Shown: one piece after another, positions 17,882 through 28,303 of the stretch
How positions within the stretch are numbered: the stretch's first letter is position 1
How the letters are laid out: the number at the start of each line of letters is the position of its first letter
From: Citrobacter sp. R56
Lineage (GTDB): Bacteria > Pseudomonadota > Gammaproteobacteria > Enterobacterales > Enterobacteriaceae
Assembly: GCF_016811995.1 (NCBI RefSeq)
Contig: NZ_CP069159.1
Location: 1,116,001-1,180,000 of the forward strand
Length of the DNA: 64,000 nucleotides
Reading direction: 5' to 3'
Program-made: the position numbers and the translations under genes
The notes under the pieces: model-generated
Told to the model about the DNA's origin: nothing
Database searches by the model: none
What the model saw: only the letters and a program-made list of their open reading frames with translations

Positions 17882-19168
17882 TTATTCCGCCACACTTTCC
17901 CGCAGCGGTTTTACCGGCAACACCTGCACCTGTTTAATCATATTGTCCTGCACGTCGAGAATATCGATATCGTACTGGCCGATACGTACGCGGGTACCCG
18001 CTATCGGGATCTCTTCCAGTGCTTCCAGGATAATGCCGTTTACCGTCCGGGCATCGTCTTCGGGGAGATGCCAGTTAAACGCCTTGTTGATTTCACGAAC
18101 GTTGGCGCTACCGTCAATGATTACCGAACCGTCATTTTGAGGCGTCACTTCTTCTGCCAGGGTGGGGGACATGGAGGTCGTGAAGTCACCAACAATCTCT
18201 TCCAGAATGTCTTCAACCGTCACCAGCCCCTGAATATCGCCGTATTCGTTGACCACCAGACCGACTTTCTTTTTATTACGCTGAAATTTGACCAGCTGCG
18301 TACTGAGCGGTGTTCCTTCCGGGACGTAGTAAATTTCATCGGCGGCGCGCAGCATCGTCTCTTTGGTGAACTCTTTCTTTTCCGACATTAGTCGCCAGGC
18401 TTCACGAACCCGCAGCATGCTTATGGCATCATCCAGTGACTCGCGATAGAGCACGATGCGTCCGTGCGGCGAGTGCGAAAGCTGGCGCACAATCGACTTC
18501 CAGTCGTCGTTGATGTCGATCCCGATAATCTCGTTGCGCGGAACCATAATGTCGTCAACGCTGACCTTTTCCAGGTCCAGCACCGACAGCAGCATATCCT
18601 GATTGCGACGGGAAATTTGCGAGCGCGATTCGTTCACGAGGGTCCGCAGCTCATCTTTACTCAGCGAACTACTTATAACGATATCCGTTTTGATGCCCAT
18701 CATTCGCATCAGCAGACGGGTAATGGTATTGAGCAGCCAGACCAGCGGCATCATCAGTATCTGCAATGGTGCAAGCAGGAAGCTGCTTGGGTAAGCGACC
18801 TTTTCCGGGTACAGCGCGGCGATGGTTTTTGGTAAGACTTCCGCGAACACCAGCACCACAAAAGTGAGCACGCCGGTGGCGATCGCTACGCCAGCATCAC
18901 CGTACAGTCGCATACCGACAATCGTGCCGAGCGCCGACGCCAGAATATTCACCAGGTTATTGCCGATCAGCACCAGACTGATCAAACGGTCCGGCTTGCG
19001 CAGCAATTTTTCCACGCGTTTTGCAGGGCGGTTGCCTTGTTTCGCCAGATGACGAAGGCGGTAGCGGTTCAGCGTCATCATTCCGGTTTCGGAGCCGGAA
19101 AAATAGGCTGAAATAACCACCATGATGATCAGCGTGACGATCAGCGTGGTGGTGGAAATATGTTCCAG
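17882..19168 (-). CDS. corB: CorB family CNNM/CorC transporter (YfjD), CTG start
   Basis: Inner-membrane protein of the CNNM/CorB family, linked to Mg2+/Co2+ transport. An N-terminal DUF21 domain has about four TM segments (ISAYFSGSETGMMTLNRYR; LIGNNLVNILASALG; FAEVLPKTIAALYP). A paired CBS domain follows at about 210-330 (VPRNEIIGIDI; VVNEYGDIQGLVTVEDILEEIVGDF), then a CorC_HlyC domain. The first ATG/GTG-type start would cut off the conserved MEHISTTTL N-terminus. A perfect AAGGAG lies 6 nt before a CTG at 19168, which gives 428 residues as in E. coli. I choose CTG; the ATG at 19123 (413 residues) is the conventional alternative. Confidence 0.9.
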   Translation of the reverse strand: MEHISTTTLIVTLIIMVVISAYFSGSETGMMTLNRYRLRHLAKQGNRPAKRVEKLLRKPDRLISLVLIGNNLVNILASALGTIVGMRLYGDAGVAIATGVLTFVVLVFAEVLPKTIAALYPEKVAYPSSFLLAPLQILMMPLVWLLNTITRLLMRMMGIKTDIVISSSLSKDELRTLVNESRSQISRRNQDMLLSVLDLEKVSVDDIMVPRNEIIGIDINDDWKSIVRQLSHSPHGRIVLYRESLDDAISMLRVREAWRLMSEKKEFTKETMLRAADEIYYVPEGTPLSTQLVKFQRNKKKVGLVVNEYGDIQGLVTVEDILEEIVGDFTTSMSPTLAEEVTPQNDGSVIIDGSANVREINKAFNWHLPEDDARTVNGIILEALEEIPIAGTRVRIGQYDIDILDVQDNMIKQVQVLPVKPLRESVAE

Positions 19169-19187
19169 GGGAAACTCCTTAGAGGGT

Positions 19188-19979
19188 TTAGCTTACAAAC
19201 TGCTGCAATACACGACTGCCAAAATAGGCCATTGTCAGAATGCCCGCGCCAGCAACGTTAAACCAGACGACACGGCGTCCGCGCCAGCCTTCATGGTAAT
19301 GCCCCCACAACAGGACAATATAGACAAACCATGCCACGATGGAGAGCACGGCCTTGTCGATATTTTCCATGCTGAACAGGTTATGCATGTAAAACAGACC
19401 GGTACAAAGGGTCAGCGTCAGCAGTACGACGCCAATCTGCGTGATGTGAAACATTTTGCGCTCAATGCTCATCAGCGGCGGCATTTCATTACTGAAGGCC
19501 AGTTTTTTGTTCTTCAGTTGGTAGTCGATCCACGCCAGTTGTAAGGCGTACAGCGCAGCAATAATGAGCGTTGCGTAAGAGAACAGCGACAGTCCGATGT
19601 GTATCATCATGCCTGGCGTGGCTTCGAGGTGAGTAATGTACTCATTCGGCATGAACGTGGCGAAGGCCAGATTGATCAGCGCGAATGCGTAGACAATAGG
19701 TAACAAGAGCCAGCCGCGATTGCGTGAGGCAACAATGGTCATCACGGTGCAAATCATCAGGCTGACCAGCGAGCCAACGTTTAACAGGCTCAGGTTTTGT
19801 CCGCTGCCGTCGCCCGGCAGAATGCGGGCTTCCAGCGCGAACGCGTGACACACCAGCGCTATGACTGCGGAGAGGATGGCCATACGCCGCCAGCCGCTGT
19901 TTTTTTGCAGCAGACCAGGAACGATCAGCGCGAGGCTGATGGAATAGGCGACAAGGGCGAGCAGGGCAAAAACGGGCAT
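19188..19979 (-). CDS. ypjD: CcsA-like inner membrane protein YpjD (CorE)
   Basis: Polytopic inner-membrane protein of the cytochrome c assembly (CcsA/ResC) family, with about eight TM segments in 263 residues. The family core is visible as GMMIHIGLSLFSYATLIIAA and, near the end, AVLSIVAWFVYIVLLWGHYHEGWRG. It has been associated with cobalt/magnesium phenotypes together with corB, the next gene downstream. It is divergent from ffh, and the two starts are 165 bp apart. Confidence 0.9.
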   Translation of the reverse strand: MPVFALLALVAYSISLALIVPGLLQKNSGWRRMAILSAVIALVCHAFALEARILPGDGSGQNLSLLNVGSLVSLMICTVMTIVASRNRGWLLLPIVYAFALINLAFATFMPNEYITHLEATPGMMIHIGLSLFSYATLIIAALYALQLAWIDYQLKNKKLAFSNEMPPLMSIERKMFHITQIGVVLLTLTLCTGLFYMHNLFSMENIDKAVLSIVAWFVYIVLLWGHYHEGWRGRRVVWFNVAGAGILTMAYFGSRVLQQFVS

Positions 19980-20144
19980 ATTAAGTGTCGACAGTTGGCC
20001 AGTAGGAAGAGAAGCAGTATAGCGTTACGTGACCGCTGCTCCAACCGTTGCATAACAACAAAGACGGCTTCATGTTATACTGCGGCAAAATTCTGTAGAT
20101 GTGTCGCGCTAGCGACCAACCGTTTCCACCCCAGGCGAGAGACA

Positions 20145-21506
20145 ATGTTTGATAATTTAACCGATCGTTTGTCGCGCACACTGCGCAATATCAGTGGCCG
20201 TGGACGCCTTACTGAAGACAACGTTAAAGAGACGCTGCGCGAAGTGCGCATGGCGCTGCTGGAGGCTGACGTTGCGCTGCCGGTAGTGCGTGAGTTTATC
20301 AATCGCGTAAAAGAGAAAGCGGTTGGTCATGAAGTTAACAAGAGCCTGACGCCAGGGCAGGAGTTCGTCAAGATTGTCCGTAACGAACTGGTTGCGGCAA
20401 TGGGCGAAGAAAACCAGACGTTGAATCTGGCTGCACAGCCGCCGGCTGTCGTGCTGATGGCGGGTTTGCAGGGGGCGGGTAAAACGACCAGCGTCGGTAA
20501 GCTGGGTAAATTCCTGCGCGAGAAGCACAAGAAGAAAGTGCTGGTTGTCTCTGCCGACGTCTATCGCCCGGCGGCGATCAAACAGCTGGAAACGTTAGCT
20601 GAGCAAGTTGGCGTCGATTTCTTTCCATCTGACGTGGGTCAGAAGCCGGTTGATATCGTTAATGCGGCGCTGAAAGAAGCGAAGCTGAAATTCTACGACG
20701 TGCTGCTGGTGGATACCGCCGGTCGTCTGCACGTCGATGAAGCGATGATGGACGAAATCAAACAGGTTCACGCCGCGATTAATCCGGTTGAGACCCTGTT
20801 TGTGGTTGACGCCATGACCGGTCAGGATGCCGCCAATACGGCGAAAGCGTTTAATGAAGCGCTGCCGTTAACCGGTGTGATACTGACGAAAGTGGACGGT
20901 GACGCCCGCGGCGGTGCGGCGCTCTCTATTCGCCACATTACCGGTAAGCCCGTTAAGTTCCTCGGCGTCGGCGAGAAAACTGAAGCGCTGGAGCCGTTCC
21001 ATCCGGACCGTATCGCTTCCCGAATTCTCGGCATGGGCGATGTGCTGTCGCTGATCGAAGATATCGAAAGCAAAGTTGACCGCGCGCAGGCTGAGAAACT
21101 GGCCAGCAAGCTGAAAAAAGGCGACGGCTTCGATCTGAACGACTTCCTTGACCAACTGCGTCAGATGAAAAACATGGGCGGAATGGCGAGCCTGATGGGC
21201 AAGCTGCCGGGCATGGGACAGATTCCTGACAACGTCAAATCGCAGATGGATGACAAAGTGCTGGTGCGTATGGAAGCCATCATCAACTCGATGACCCTGA
21301 AAGAGCGCGCCAAGCCGGAAATCATTAAAGGTTCCCGTAAACGTCGTATCGCAGCCGGTTGCGGTATGCAGGTACAGGATGTTAACCGTCTTCTGAAACA
21401 GTTCGACGACATGCAGCGCATGATGAAGAAAATGAAGAAAGGCGGTATGGCGAAAATGATGCGGGGTATGAAAGGGATGATGCCCCCCGGGTTCCCTGGC
21501 CGCTAA
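20145..21506 (+). CDS. ffh: Signal recognition particle protein Ffh
   Basis: GTPase subunit of SRP. It binds 4.5S RNA and the signal sequences of inner-membrane proteins and docks with FtsY. The 453 residues match E. coli. Domains in order: N domain (1-90), G domain with P-loop GLQGAGKTT (about 107-115), DTAGR and TKVDGDARGG. A methionine-rich M domain (about 330-453) ends in MRGMKGMMPPGFPGR. The frame is open upstream to 19797, but the ATG at 20145 has GGCGAGAG upstream and the conserved MFDNLTDRLS start. Confidence 0.98.
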   Translation: MFDNLTDRLSRTLRNISGRGRLTEDNVKETLREVRMALLEADVALPVVREFINRVKEKAVGHEVNKSLTPGQEFVKIVRNELVAAMGEENQTLNLAAQPPAVVLMAGLQGAGKTTSVGKLGKFLREKHKKKVLVVSADVYRPAAIKQLETLAEQVGVDFFPSDVGQKPVDIVNAALKEAKLKFYDVLLVDTAGRLHVDEAMMDEIKQVHAAINPVETLFVVDAMTGQDAANTAKAFNEALPLTGVILTKVDGDARGGAALSIRHITGKPVKFLGVGEKTEALEPFHPDRIASRILGMGDVLSLIEDIESKVDRAQAEKLASKLKKGDGFDLNDFLDQLRQMKNMGGMASLMGKLPGMGQIPDNVKSQMDDKVLVRMEAIINSMTLKERAKPEIIKGSRKRRIAAGCGMQVQDVNRLLKQFDDMQRMMKKMKKGGMAKMMRGMKGMMPPGFPGR

Positions 21507-22009
<503 letters not shown>

Positions 22010-22027
22010 TCTGTCACGGTGGTCATG

Positions 22028-22576
22028 ATGAGCAAGCAACTCGCCGCACAAGTCCCTGTTGAACCCATAGTTCTGGGGAAAATGGGTTCTTCTTACGGTA
22101 TTCGTGGTTGGCTCAGAGTGTTTTCTTCCACTGAAGACGCCGAAAGCATTTTTGACTATCAGCCCTGGTTTATCCAGAAGGCGGGTCAGTGGCAGCAAGT
22201 ACAGCTGGAAAGCTGGAAGCACCACAATCAGGATCTGATCATCAAGCTGAAAGGCGTTGACGATCGTGATACTGCGAATCTGCTGACCAATTGCGAAATT
22301 GTCGTGGATTCTTCGCAGTTGCCTGCGCTTGAAGAGGGAACCTACTACTGGAAAGACCTGATGGGCTGCCAGGTAGTGACCACTGAAGGCTACGATCTCG
22401 GTAAAATCGTCGACATGATGGAAACCGGATCAAATGACGTCATCGTCATTAAGGCAAACCTGAAAGATGCGTTTGGTATCAAGGAACGTCTCGTACCGTT
22501 CCTCGATGGGCAGGTTATCAAGAAAGTCGATCTCACTACTCGTACTATCGAAGTAGATTGGGATCCTGGTTTTTAA
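22028..22576 (+). CDS. rimM: 16S rRNA maturation factor RimM
   Basis: Assists maturation of the 30S head and binds S19. The 182 residues begin [20 protein letters not shown]. The RimM N-terminal barrel has [17 protein letters not shown], and the PRC-barrel C-domain has [20 protein letters not shown]. An in-frame upstream start at 22019 adds three residues. The ATG at 22028 matches the family N-terminus. Second gene of the operon, 18 bp after rpsP. Confidence 0.97.
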   Translation: MSKQLAAQVPVEPIVLGKMGSSYGIRGWLRVFSSTEDAESIFDYQPWFIQKAGQWQQVQLESWKHHNQDLIIKLKGVDDRDTANLLTNCEIVVDSSQLPALEEGTYYWKDLMGCQVVTTEGYDLGKIVDMMETGSNDVIVIKANLKDAFGIKERLVPFLDGQVIKKVDLTTRTIEVDWDPGF

Positions 22577-22606
22577 ACCACCGGATAAACGGTAAAAGAC
22601 GGCGCT

Positions 22607-23374
22607 ATGTGGATTGGCATAATTAGCCTGTTTCCTGAAATGTTCCGCGCAATTACCGATTACGGGGTAACTGGCCGGGCAGTAAAAAATGGCCTGCTGA
22701 GCATCCAGAGCTGGAGTCCTCGGGACTTCACGCATGACCGGCACCGTACCGTGGACGATCGTCCTTACGGCGGCGGACCGGGGATGTTAATGATGGTGCA
22801 ACCCTTGCGGGATGCTATTCATGCAGCAAAAAGCGCGGCGGGTGAAGGCGCAAAGGTGATTTATCTGTCACCTCAGGGACGCAAGCTTGATCAAGCGGGC
22901 GTTAGCGAACTGGCAACGAATCAAAAGCTGATTCTGGTGTGTGGTCGCTACGAAGGCATAGATGAGCGCGTGATCCAAACCGAAATTGACGAAGAATGGT
23001 CAATCGGCGATTACGTTCTCAGTGGTGGTGAGTTACCAGCAATGACGCTGATCGACTCCGTTTCCCGGTTCATTCCGGGGGTACTGGGTCATGAAGCTTC
23101 GGCAACGGAAGATTCTTTTGCCGATGGATTGCTGGACTGTCCACACTATACCCGACCTGAAGTGTTAGAGACGATGGAAGTACCGGCGGTGTTACTGTCG
23201 GGGAACCATGCTGAGATACGTCGCTGGCGTTTGAAGCAGTCGCTGGGCCGTACCTGGCTTAGAAGACCTGAACTTCTGGAAAACCTGGCTCTGACTGAAG
23301 AGCAAGCAAGGTTGCTGGCGGAGTTCAAAACGGAACACGCACAACAGCAACATAAACATGATGGGCATGCGTAA
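22607..23374 (+). CDS. trmD: tRNA (guanine-N1-)-methyltransferase TrmD
   Basis: Methylates G37 of tRNAs, using SAM, to prevent +1 frameshifts. This SPOUT-family knot enzyme has 255 residues. Visible motifs include [13 protein letters not shown] at the N-terminus, [14 protein letters not shown], the SAM knot [12 protein letters not shown] with [10 protein letters not shown], and a C-terminal domain ending in a His-rich tail. It is 30 bp after rimM in the same operon. Confidence 0.98.
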   Translation: MWIGIISLFPEMFRAITDYGVTGRAVKNGLLSIQSWSPRDFTHDRHRTVDDRPYGGGPGMLMMVQPLRDAIHAAKSAAGEGAKVIYLSPQGRKLDQAGVSELATNQKLILVCGRYEGIDERVIQTEIDEEWSIGDYVLSGGELPAMTLIDSVSRFIPGVLGHEASATEDSFADGLLDCPHYTRPEVLETMEVPAVLLSGNHAEIRRWRLKQSLGRTWLRRPELLENLALTEEQARLLAEFKTEHAQQQHKHDGHA

Positions 23375-23415
23375 CACGCTCCCGATATATCAGTTTACCC
23401 AGGATAAGAGATTAA

Positions 23416-23768
<353 letters not shown>

Positions 23769-23806
23769 ACGCTTTCACGCTGCATCCAAAGCGTGTTAGA
23801 AAACAA

Positions 23807-23837
23807 GGGGTTAGCGATATGCTAACCCCTTTTTTTG
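23807..23837 (+). terminator. Phage-supplied terminator after rplS
   Basis: GGGGTTAGC-GATAT-GCTAACCCC followed by seven T. Lying just inside attL, it can end the rpsP-rplS transcript in place of the displaced native terminator. Confidence 0.9.
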
Positions 23838-23842
23838 TCTTT

Positions 23843-23882
23843 ATGTCCACGGAATGTCCACTCAGAATCGTTGTGTGTCCAT
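23843..23882. promoter_or_regulatory. Candidate integrase arm-type sites (attL side)
   Basis: ATGTCCAC occurs twice (23843-23850, 23854-23861), with a variant GTGTCCAT (23875-23882). Another ATGTCCAC lies at 55598-55605 on the attR side. Direct repeats flanking the core on both arms fit integrase arm binding, as in P2. Confidence 0.55.
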
Positions 23883-23908
23883 CAGTGGCCACGGATAGCA
23901 GATAATAA

Positions 23909-23930
23909 AAAACCTGCCGAAGCAGGTTTT
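23909..23930. terminator. Terminator at the end of ogr
   Basis: AACCTGC-CGAA-GCAGGTT flanked by A- and T-runs. It overlaps the ogr stop codon and ends the D-ogr transcript on the minus strand. Confidence 0.8.
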
Positions 23931-24147
23931 AGAGCCAGAGTTGATGTTGCTGATACCTGGTGGGGTGGGGTGGAGCCGGTTCGATTTCACCTGGTTTAAC
24001 GATGAAGCGGGCTAGGGTCTCATGAGTTACAAAAGTGCATCCACAGTTGATGTTTTGGCATTGATGGTAACGTTCTTTTGTTTCAGAGCTTAAGTACCGG
24101 CTTGACCGTGCATGGGCTGCATCCTGGCATAACGGACAATGCATCAT
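23929..24147 (-). CDS. ogr: Ogr/Delta late-gene transcription activator
   Basis: Small zinc-finger activator of phage late promoters that contacts the RNA polymerase alpha subunit. The 72 residues have the Ogr/Delta cysteine pattern: CPLC near residues 4-7, then CQNINCGC. The family core RSSRYLSSETKERYHQCQN is clear. It lies at the left end of the prophage, as in P2, after gene D. Its likely targets are the divergent O/P promoters and the F and V promoters. Confidence 0.95.
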   Translation of the reverse strand: MMHCPLCQDAAHARSSRYLSSETKERYHQCQNINCGCTFVTHETLARFIVKPGEIEPAPPHPTRYQQHQLWL

Positions 24148-24223
24148 AATCTTTCCCCCTCTTTTGCTGACTTGTGGGGATAATAAACCCGCAACTTACA
24201 TTTGCAAGTTATTGTTTGCTTTT

Positions 24224-25387
24224 TTAACTCTCATCTTCTTCATACTCAACATCTGTAATTTTGACTTCCAACTCTAAGCCCGTCGTGAAGCCGCTCCCGT
24301 TAAGGCTGTGCACCACACGGCTGATTATCCACGCCTGCTCGTCTATAACGCGCTTAAAGCCTTTTACTGCAACTGGTGTTTCAGGAAATAAATCAGCGCG
24401 GCCAGTGGCGAGCGTAATCGAAAACTCCGCCACCCCACGCTGTATCCTGTCCCACTTCGCCTGAGCCGCGCGCATGGCCTGCGCCTTTGTCGCGTAGATG
24501 GTCGTGAGTTCCAGAACATTGTCGGACTCACCAGCCATATACTCACCTTCCCGCGCTTCCTGCTCCTTTTTCTTTTTAGCCTTTGCCGATGTTTTGACGG
24601 CCTTCGGGTGCTGCAGCGCACGCAGGTGCTGCTCTTTGGGTTTGCGTTTGAGCTTCACCTTTTGCTTTTGCGGTTTCGGGTCTCTGGTGTGCAGCCATTT
24701 AGCCGTGACGCCGGTGTATGCCTCGCGGTCGGCAATGGCGAACTGATGCCGGTCGCCGTCACCGCGTTCGACGGTCATTTGCGGGATGGCCTTGCCACTG
24801 GCCGTCATCGCGCTACCGGCTTTCAGGAATAACAATTTCCCGGCTTTGACCGAAACCGTTGCCCCGTTCCGCTCCGCCAGTCGGGACAAAAATGCCGCGT
24901 CGGATTCCTGAGACTGGTCAATATGTGGCACAGCAACAGATTTCAGGGGATCAGCCACGCTGGCCGTCAGTTTGTTACGCTGCGCGACAGCCTCAACAAT
25001 CACCCCGAGCCTGGTGTCGTGCCATGACTGTTCCCGGCGCGAGTTCAGCGTCCCGCGAAAATCCGCGCTGCGCCCCCGGATGGTCAGCCTGTCAGGCGCA
25101 CCCCGGTGCTCGATTTCGTCGACCGTGAAACTCCCTTTGTTTATCAGCGCCGAGCCCTGCCAGCCCAGCCACAGTGTCAGCGATGCCCCGCGCGGCGGCA
25201 GCTCGACCAGCCCGTCAGAATCATCAAGCTCGATATCAAGCTGGTCAGCCTCGAATCCGCGATTGTCGGTCATGGTCAGCCCGATAAGCCGGTCGCTGAA
25301 ATTCTGTGTGATATCTGCGCCATCGAGCGTGAGCATAAAGTCAGGGGCGATGCGCCCCCCGGCCTGAATATTCATTCCCGTTATCAT
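24224..25387 (-). CDS. D: Phage late control protein GpD (tail hub)
   Basis: Baseplate hub/tail protein of the P2 gpD family (fold related to T4 gp27). At 387 residues, it has the family's LTMTDNRGFEADQLDIELDD near 35-55 and the central DQSQESDAAFLSRLAERNGA. A lysine-rich insert (about 240-285) is followed by the conserved QAWIISRVVHSLNGSGF. The ATG overlaps the stop of gene U (ATGA), showing coupled translation. Confidence 0.95.
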   Translation of the reverse strand: MITGMNIQAGGRIAPDFMLTLDGADITQNFSDRLIGLTMTDNRGFEADQLDIELDDSDGLVELPPRGASLTLWLGWQGSALINKGSFTVDEIEHRGAPDRLTIRGRSADFRGTLNSRREQSWHDTRLGVIVEAVAQRNKLTASVADPLKSVAVPHIDQSQESDAAFLSRLAERNGATVSVKAGKLLFLKAGSAMTASGKAIPQMTVERGDGDRHQFAIADREAYTGVTAKWLHTRDPKPQKQKVKLKRKPKEQHLRALQHPKAVKTSAKAKKKKEQEAREGEYMAGESDNVLELTTIYATKAQAMRAAQAKWDRIQRGVAEFSITLATGRADLFPETPVAVKGFKRVIDEQAWIISRVVHSLNGSGFTTGLELEVKITDVEYEEDES

Positions 25388-25848
25388 CCCGTCAGCCCCC
25401 CGAGCCAGTTACCGGCAGACGTGACCAGATTGTCAGCCTGCGTTTTCAGGTCGCCGTAGATGGCCGCGAGGGATTCATCCACCCGCTTAAGCGACAGGCT
25501 AAAGTCGATTTTTTTAGCCGCGCCGTCGCTGAATAACTCAGTGTGGTTGTGAGTCACTTTATCGATGACATACATCCCGTGGATCATGCCGGTTCCGTCA
25601 ATCAGCGGCCATGCGCGCCCCTCGTCGGCCATCAGTTCAATGGCCTGCAGAGACAGACGCCCGCCGGTGATTTCAGGGTAAAGCGTTCCCGACAGCGTGC
25701 GCGAGGTTTCCCCCTCCCCGAGATACTGATAAGCCGGTGGCTTTCCAATACGGTCATTTGACACCCAGCGGTAATCCTTCGAATACTGCATTGACTGATG
25801 CGGCAGGGTGCGCCGTTCAAACACAAAAAATCCCAGCACCATTAACAT
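25384..25848 (-). CDS. U: Tail protein GpU
   Basis: Tail terminator/assembly protein of the P2 gpU family, 154 residues: FFVFERRTLPHQSMQYSKDY at the N-terminus and KKIDFSLSLKRVDE near the C-terminus. A strong GGGAGGGG ribosome site precedes the ATG. It lies between tape measure T and D, in P2 order. Confidence 0.94.
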   Translation of the reverse strand: MLMVLGFFVFERRTLPHQSMQYSKDYRWVSNDRIGKPPAYQYLGEGETSRTLSGTLYPEITGGRLSLQAIELMADEGRAWPLIDGTGMIHGMYVIDKVTHNHTELFSDGAAKKIDFSLSLKRVDESLAAIYGDLKTQADNLVTSAGNWLGGLTG

Positions 25849-25861
25849 TTTTACCCCTCCC

Positions 25862-28303
25862 TCAGTCGAGTCTCATACTGGATCGCTGGCGCGCACGCTT
25901 CTCGCGGTCAAGTTTGTCGACGGCGTCACGGAGCTGGCGGTCAAGGTCACTGCCCGGCGCGACCCCGCCCTGCATGTTGATGTTATATTCGCTTTTGCTC
26001 TGGTCGATATAAGACCGGCCTGCGGGCGCTGTGACCGGCTGATACGCCTGATAGCCGCCATAACCTGCGGTCGCAGGGATATACCCGCCATTCGGGGACG
26101 CTTTATTCGCTTTCGCGGCGGTCTGGTCGAGGTCGCTGGATTCTTTTTTAATAACGCCGAGTTTTTCCAGCAGCCAGCCAACCTTGCCGCTCAGGCTGTT
26201 AAACATCTTGAGCGGCATCATCAGCGCATCAGCCAGCGCCTGACCAAAAGTAACGCCGACATTTTTGCAACTGTTGAGCGTGTCCTGCGTGGCTTTCACC
26301 GGCGCAAGCAGGTCTTTAAACCACTGGCAGACGACACCCAGCTTTTCAGCGATGGCGTCAAACACCGGCGCGAGCGGGGTAAACATGTCCCCTACCGGTG
26401 CAAAGGCGGCTTTCAGTCCCTCCACCACGCCTGAGAAGAATGCACCGAGCGGCTCCCAGTATTTACGGATCAGCAACGCACCGGCCACCACTGCACCGGC
26501 AACCGCCAGCACCGGCAGGCTGATTGCGCCAATGGCCGTGACAATCGCGCCGCCAACCGTACTGAAAACCACACCAAGCACGCCAGCCGCCGCAATGATG
26601 GCATTAATCCCCATCACCACCGGCCATGCGACAAGGCCAATCCCACCCATCACACCAATCAGCGCCAGCGCCCCCCCGACCACCACGCCGATGGTGGTCG
26701 CCAGCCCCTGATTTTTCTGGATCCAGCCGTCGAGCCTGAGCACATATTGCGTGGCCGTCTGCGTCAGCTTACGCAGTGAGCCCTCCTGCTGATCAAACAG
26801 GTCAGTGCCGACCGCCTCATAGGCTGACTGAAACTCTTTAAAGTCGCCGCCGAGGTTATCCTGCATAACCTTAACCAGTTCCTCAGTCTTGCCGTCTGAG
26901 GCTTTAAACGCGGCGGTGAGCTGGTCGAGCTTGCCGCTTGATGCGGCGGCCATCAGCACAGCGGCCGCCGAGCTGGCCTCTTCACCGAAAATGGTTTTCA
27001 TGTATTCGGCTTTCTGACCCGTTCCGAGATTGTTTTTCTCAAAACTGCGCTGCATTTCCTTCAGGATGGAAAATATCGGGCGCGTATTGCCTTTGCTGTC
27101 GCTCGTTTTAATGCCGAGCTCTTTGATGGCGTCGTAGGCTTTACCGGTCGGCGCCTGCAGGCGACTCAGAACGGCACGGCTCCCTGTACCCGCCATCGAG
27201 CCGGTGATTTTAGAATCGTGCAGCGCCCCCACCATTGCGGCGGTTTCTTCAATACTTACCCCGGCATTTTTCGCCACCGGTGCGGCATAGGTCAGCGCAT
27301 CGCTCATCCCGTCAAAATCAGCGGCGGTTTTGTTCATCGTCATCGAGAGAACATCACCAATATGCGCGACTTTATCGTTAGAGAGCTGAAACGCGGATTT
27401 CATGCCGGTCAGCAGCGCGGCGTTCTCTTCCATTGTGCGCTTGTTGGACAGCGCCATATTCAGTGTGACCGGCGTCGCCGCCTGAATAGCCGCCGCATCG
27501 CCGCCGCTTTTGGCAATGATAATCTGCGCACCCGCCGCATCATCGGCAGAGGCAGCGGTATTGTCACCGAGCTGGCGCGCCTGTTTACGCAGCGCCTGCA
27601 TTTCGGGCGACTGTTTGTCGACACCGAGCACCGCCTGCAGCTCTGAGTTTTTCTGTGCAAATTCATAACCCGGCGTCAGCAGCTTGACCCCGGCCATGGT
27701 TCCTGTTGTCGCAATACCGACACCGGCAGCACCAGCCGCCGCCATGCTACCGGCAAGCGATTTACCGGCCTGATACCGCGCTTTCACCCGGCTTAATTTC
27801 GCCTGCTGTGCGCTGACTTTCGCCAGTGCCTCACGCTGACGATTGAGCTGTGCGGTGGTCTCACTGATGCGCGATTTGAGCCCCCGCTCATCATTTGCCA
27901 GATTACGGGTATTAATCCCGACAGCACCGAGCTCGCGTTGCTGGCGTTTAACAGACTCAGTGAGGCTGTTGTATTTCGTCTGCAGCCCATCGGCGGCACG
28001 CTTTGCCGATTCAAGCACCTGCGCCTGCGCACGTGTCGGGCGCTCGGTGTTTTTAAATTGCGTGGCAAGGGCTTGTGCTTCCTGTTTCGCCTTCTCAAGC
28101 GAGTGGCCGGTCACGGCAAGCTGTGCGCTGGCTTTGCGGAATCCGTCAATACGGGACGCCTGCGCGTTAAGTTCGCGCAGGCTTTTCTGTGAATTGCGGA
28201 TATCACCGGACAGGGATTTGCTGGCGTTCTGAATCGCTTTAAGCGGACGGCTTGCCCGGTCGACGGCGTTCAGCAGCACCTCGATTCTGACGTTATTGCT
28301 CAT
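25862..28303 (-). CDS. T: Tail tape measure protein GpT
   Basis: Determines tail length. The 813 residues carry an N-terminal coiled coil (about 1-170) and the TP901-type tape-measure domain (about 215-560: ADFDGMSDALTYAAPVAKN; TGSRAVLSRLQAPTGKAYDA). A hydrophobic stretch with several TM-like segments (about 565-625) is followed by a C-terminal tail. Length and position after E/E' fit P2 gpT (about 815). Confidence 0.96.
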   Translation of the reverse strand: MSNNVRIEVLLNAVDRASRPLKAIQNASKSLSGDIRNSQKSLRELNAQASRIDGFRKASAQLAVTGHSLEKAKQEAQALATQFKNTERPTRAQAQVLESAKRAADGLQTKYNSLTESVKRQQRELGAVGINTRNLANDERGLKSRISETTAQLNRQREALAKVSAQQAKLSRVKARYQAGKSLAGSMAAAGAAGVGIATTGTMAGVKLLTPGYEFAQKNSELQAVLGVDKQSPEMQALRKQARQLGDNTAASADDAAGAQIIIAKSGGDAAAIQAATPVTLNMALSNKRTMEENAALLTGMKSAFQLSNDKVAHIGDVLSMTMNKTAADFDGMSDALTYAAPVAKNAGVSIEETAAMVGALHDSKITGSMAGTGSRAVLSRLQAPTGKAYDAIKELGIKTSDSKGNTRPIFSILKEMQRSFEKNNLGTGQKAEYMKTIFGEEASSAAAVLMAAASSGKLDQLTAAFKASDGKTEELVKVMQDNLGGDFKEFQSAYEAVGTDLFDQQEGSLRKLTQTATQYVLRLDGWIQKNQGLATTIGVVVGGALALIGVMGGIGLVAWPVVMGINAIIAAAGVLGVVFSTVGGAIVTAIGAISLPVLAVAGAVVAGALLIRKYWEPLGAFFSGVVEGLKAAFAPVGDMFTPLAPVFDAIAEKLGVVCQWFKDLLAPVKATQDTLNSCKNVGVTFGQALADALMMPLKMFNSLSGKVGWLLEKLGVIKKESSDLDQTAAKANKASPNGGYIPATAGYGGYQAYQPVTAPAGRSYIDQSKSEYNINMQGGVAPGSDLDRQLRDAVDKLDREKRARQRSSMRLD

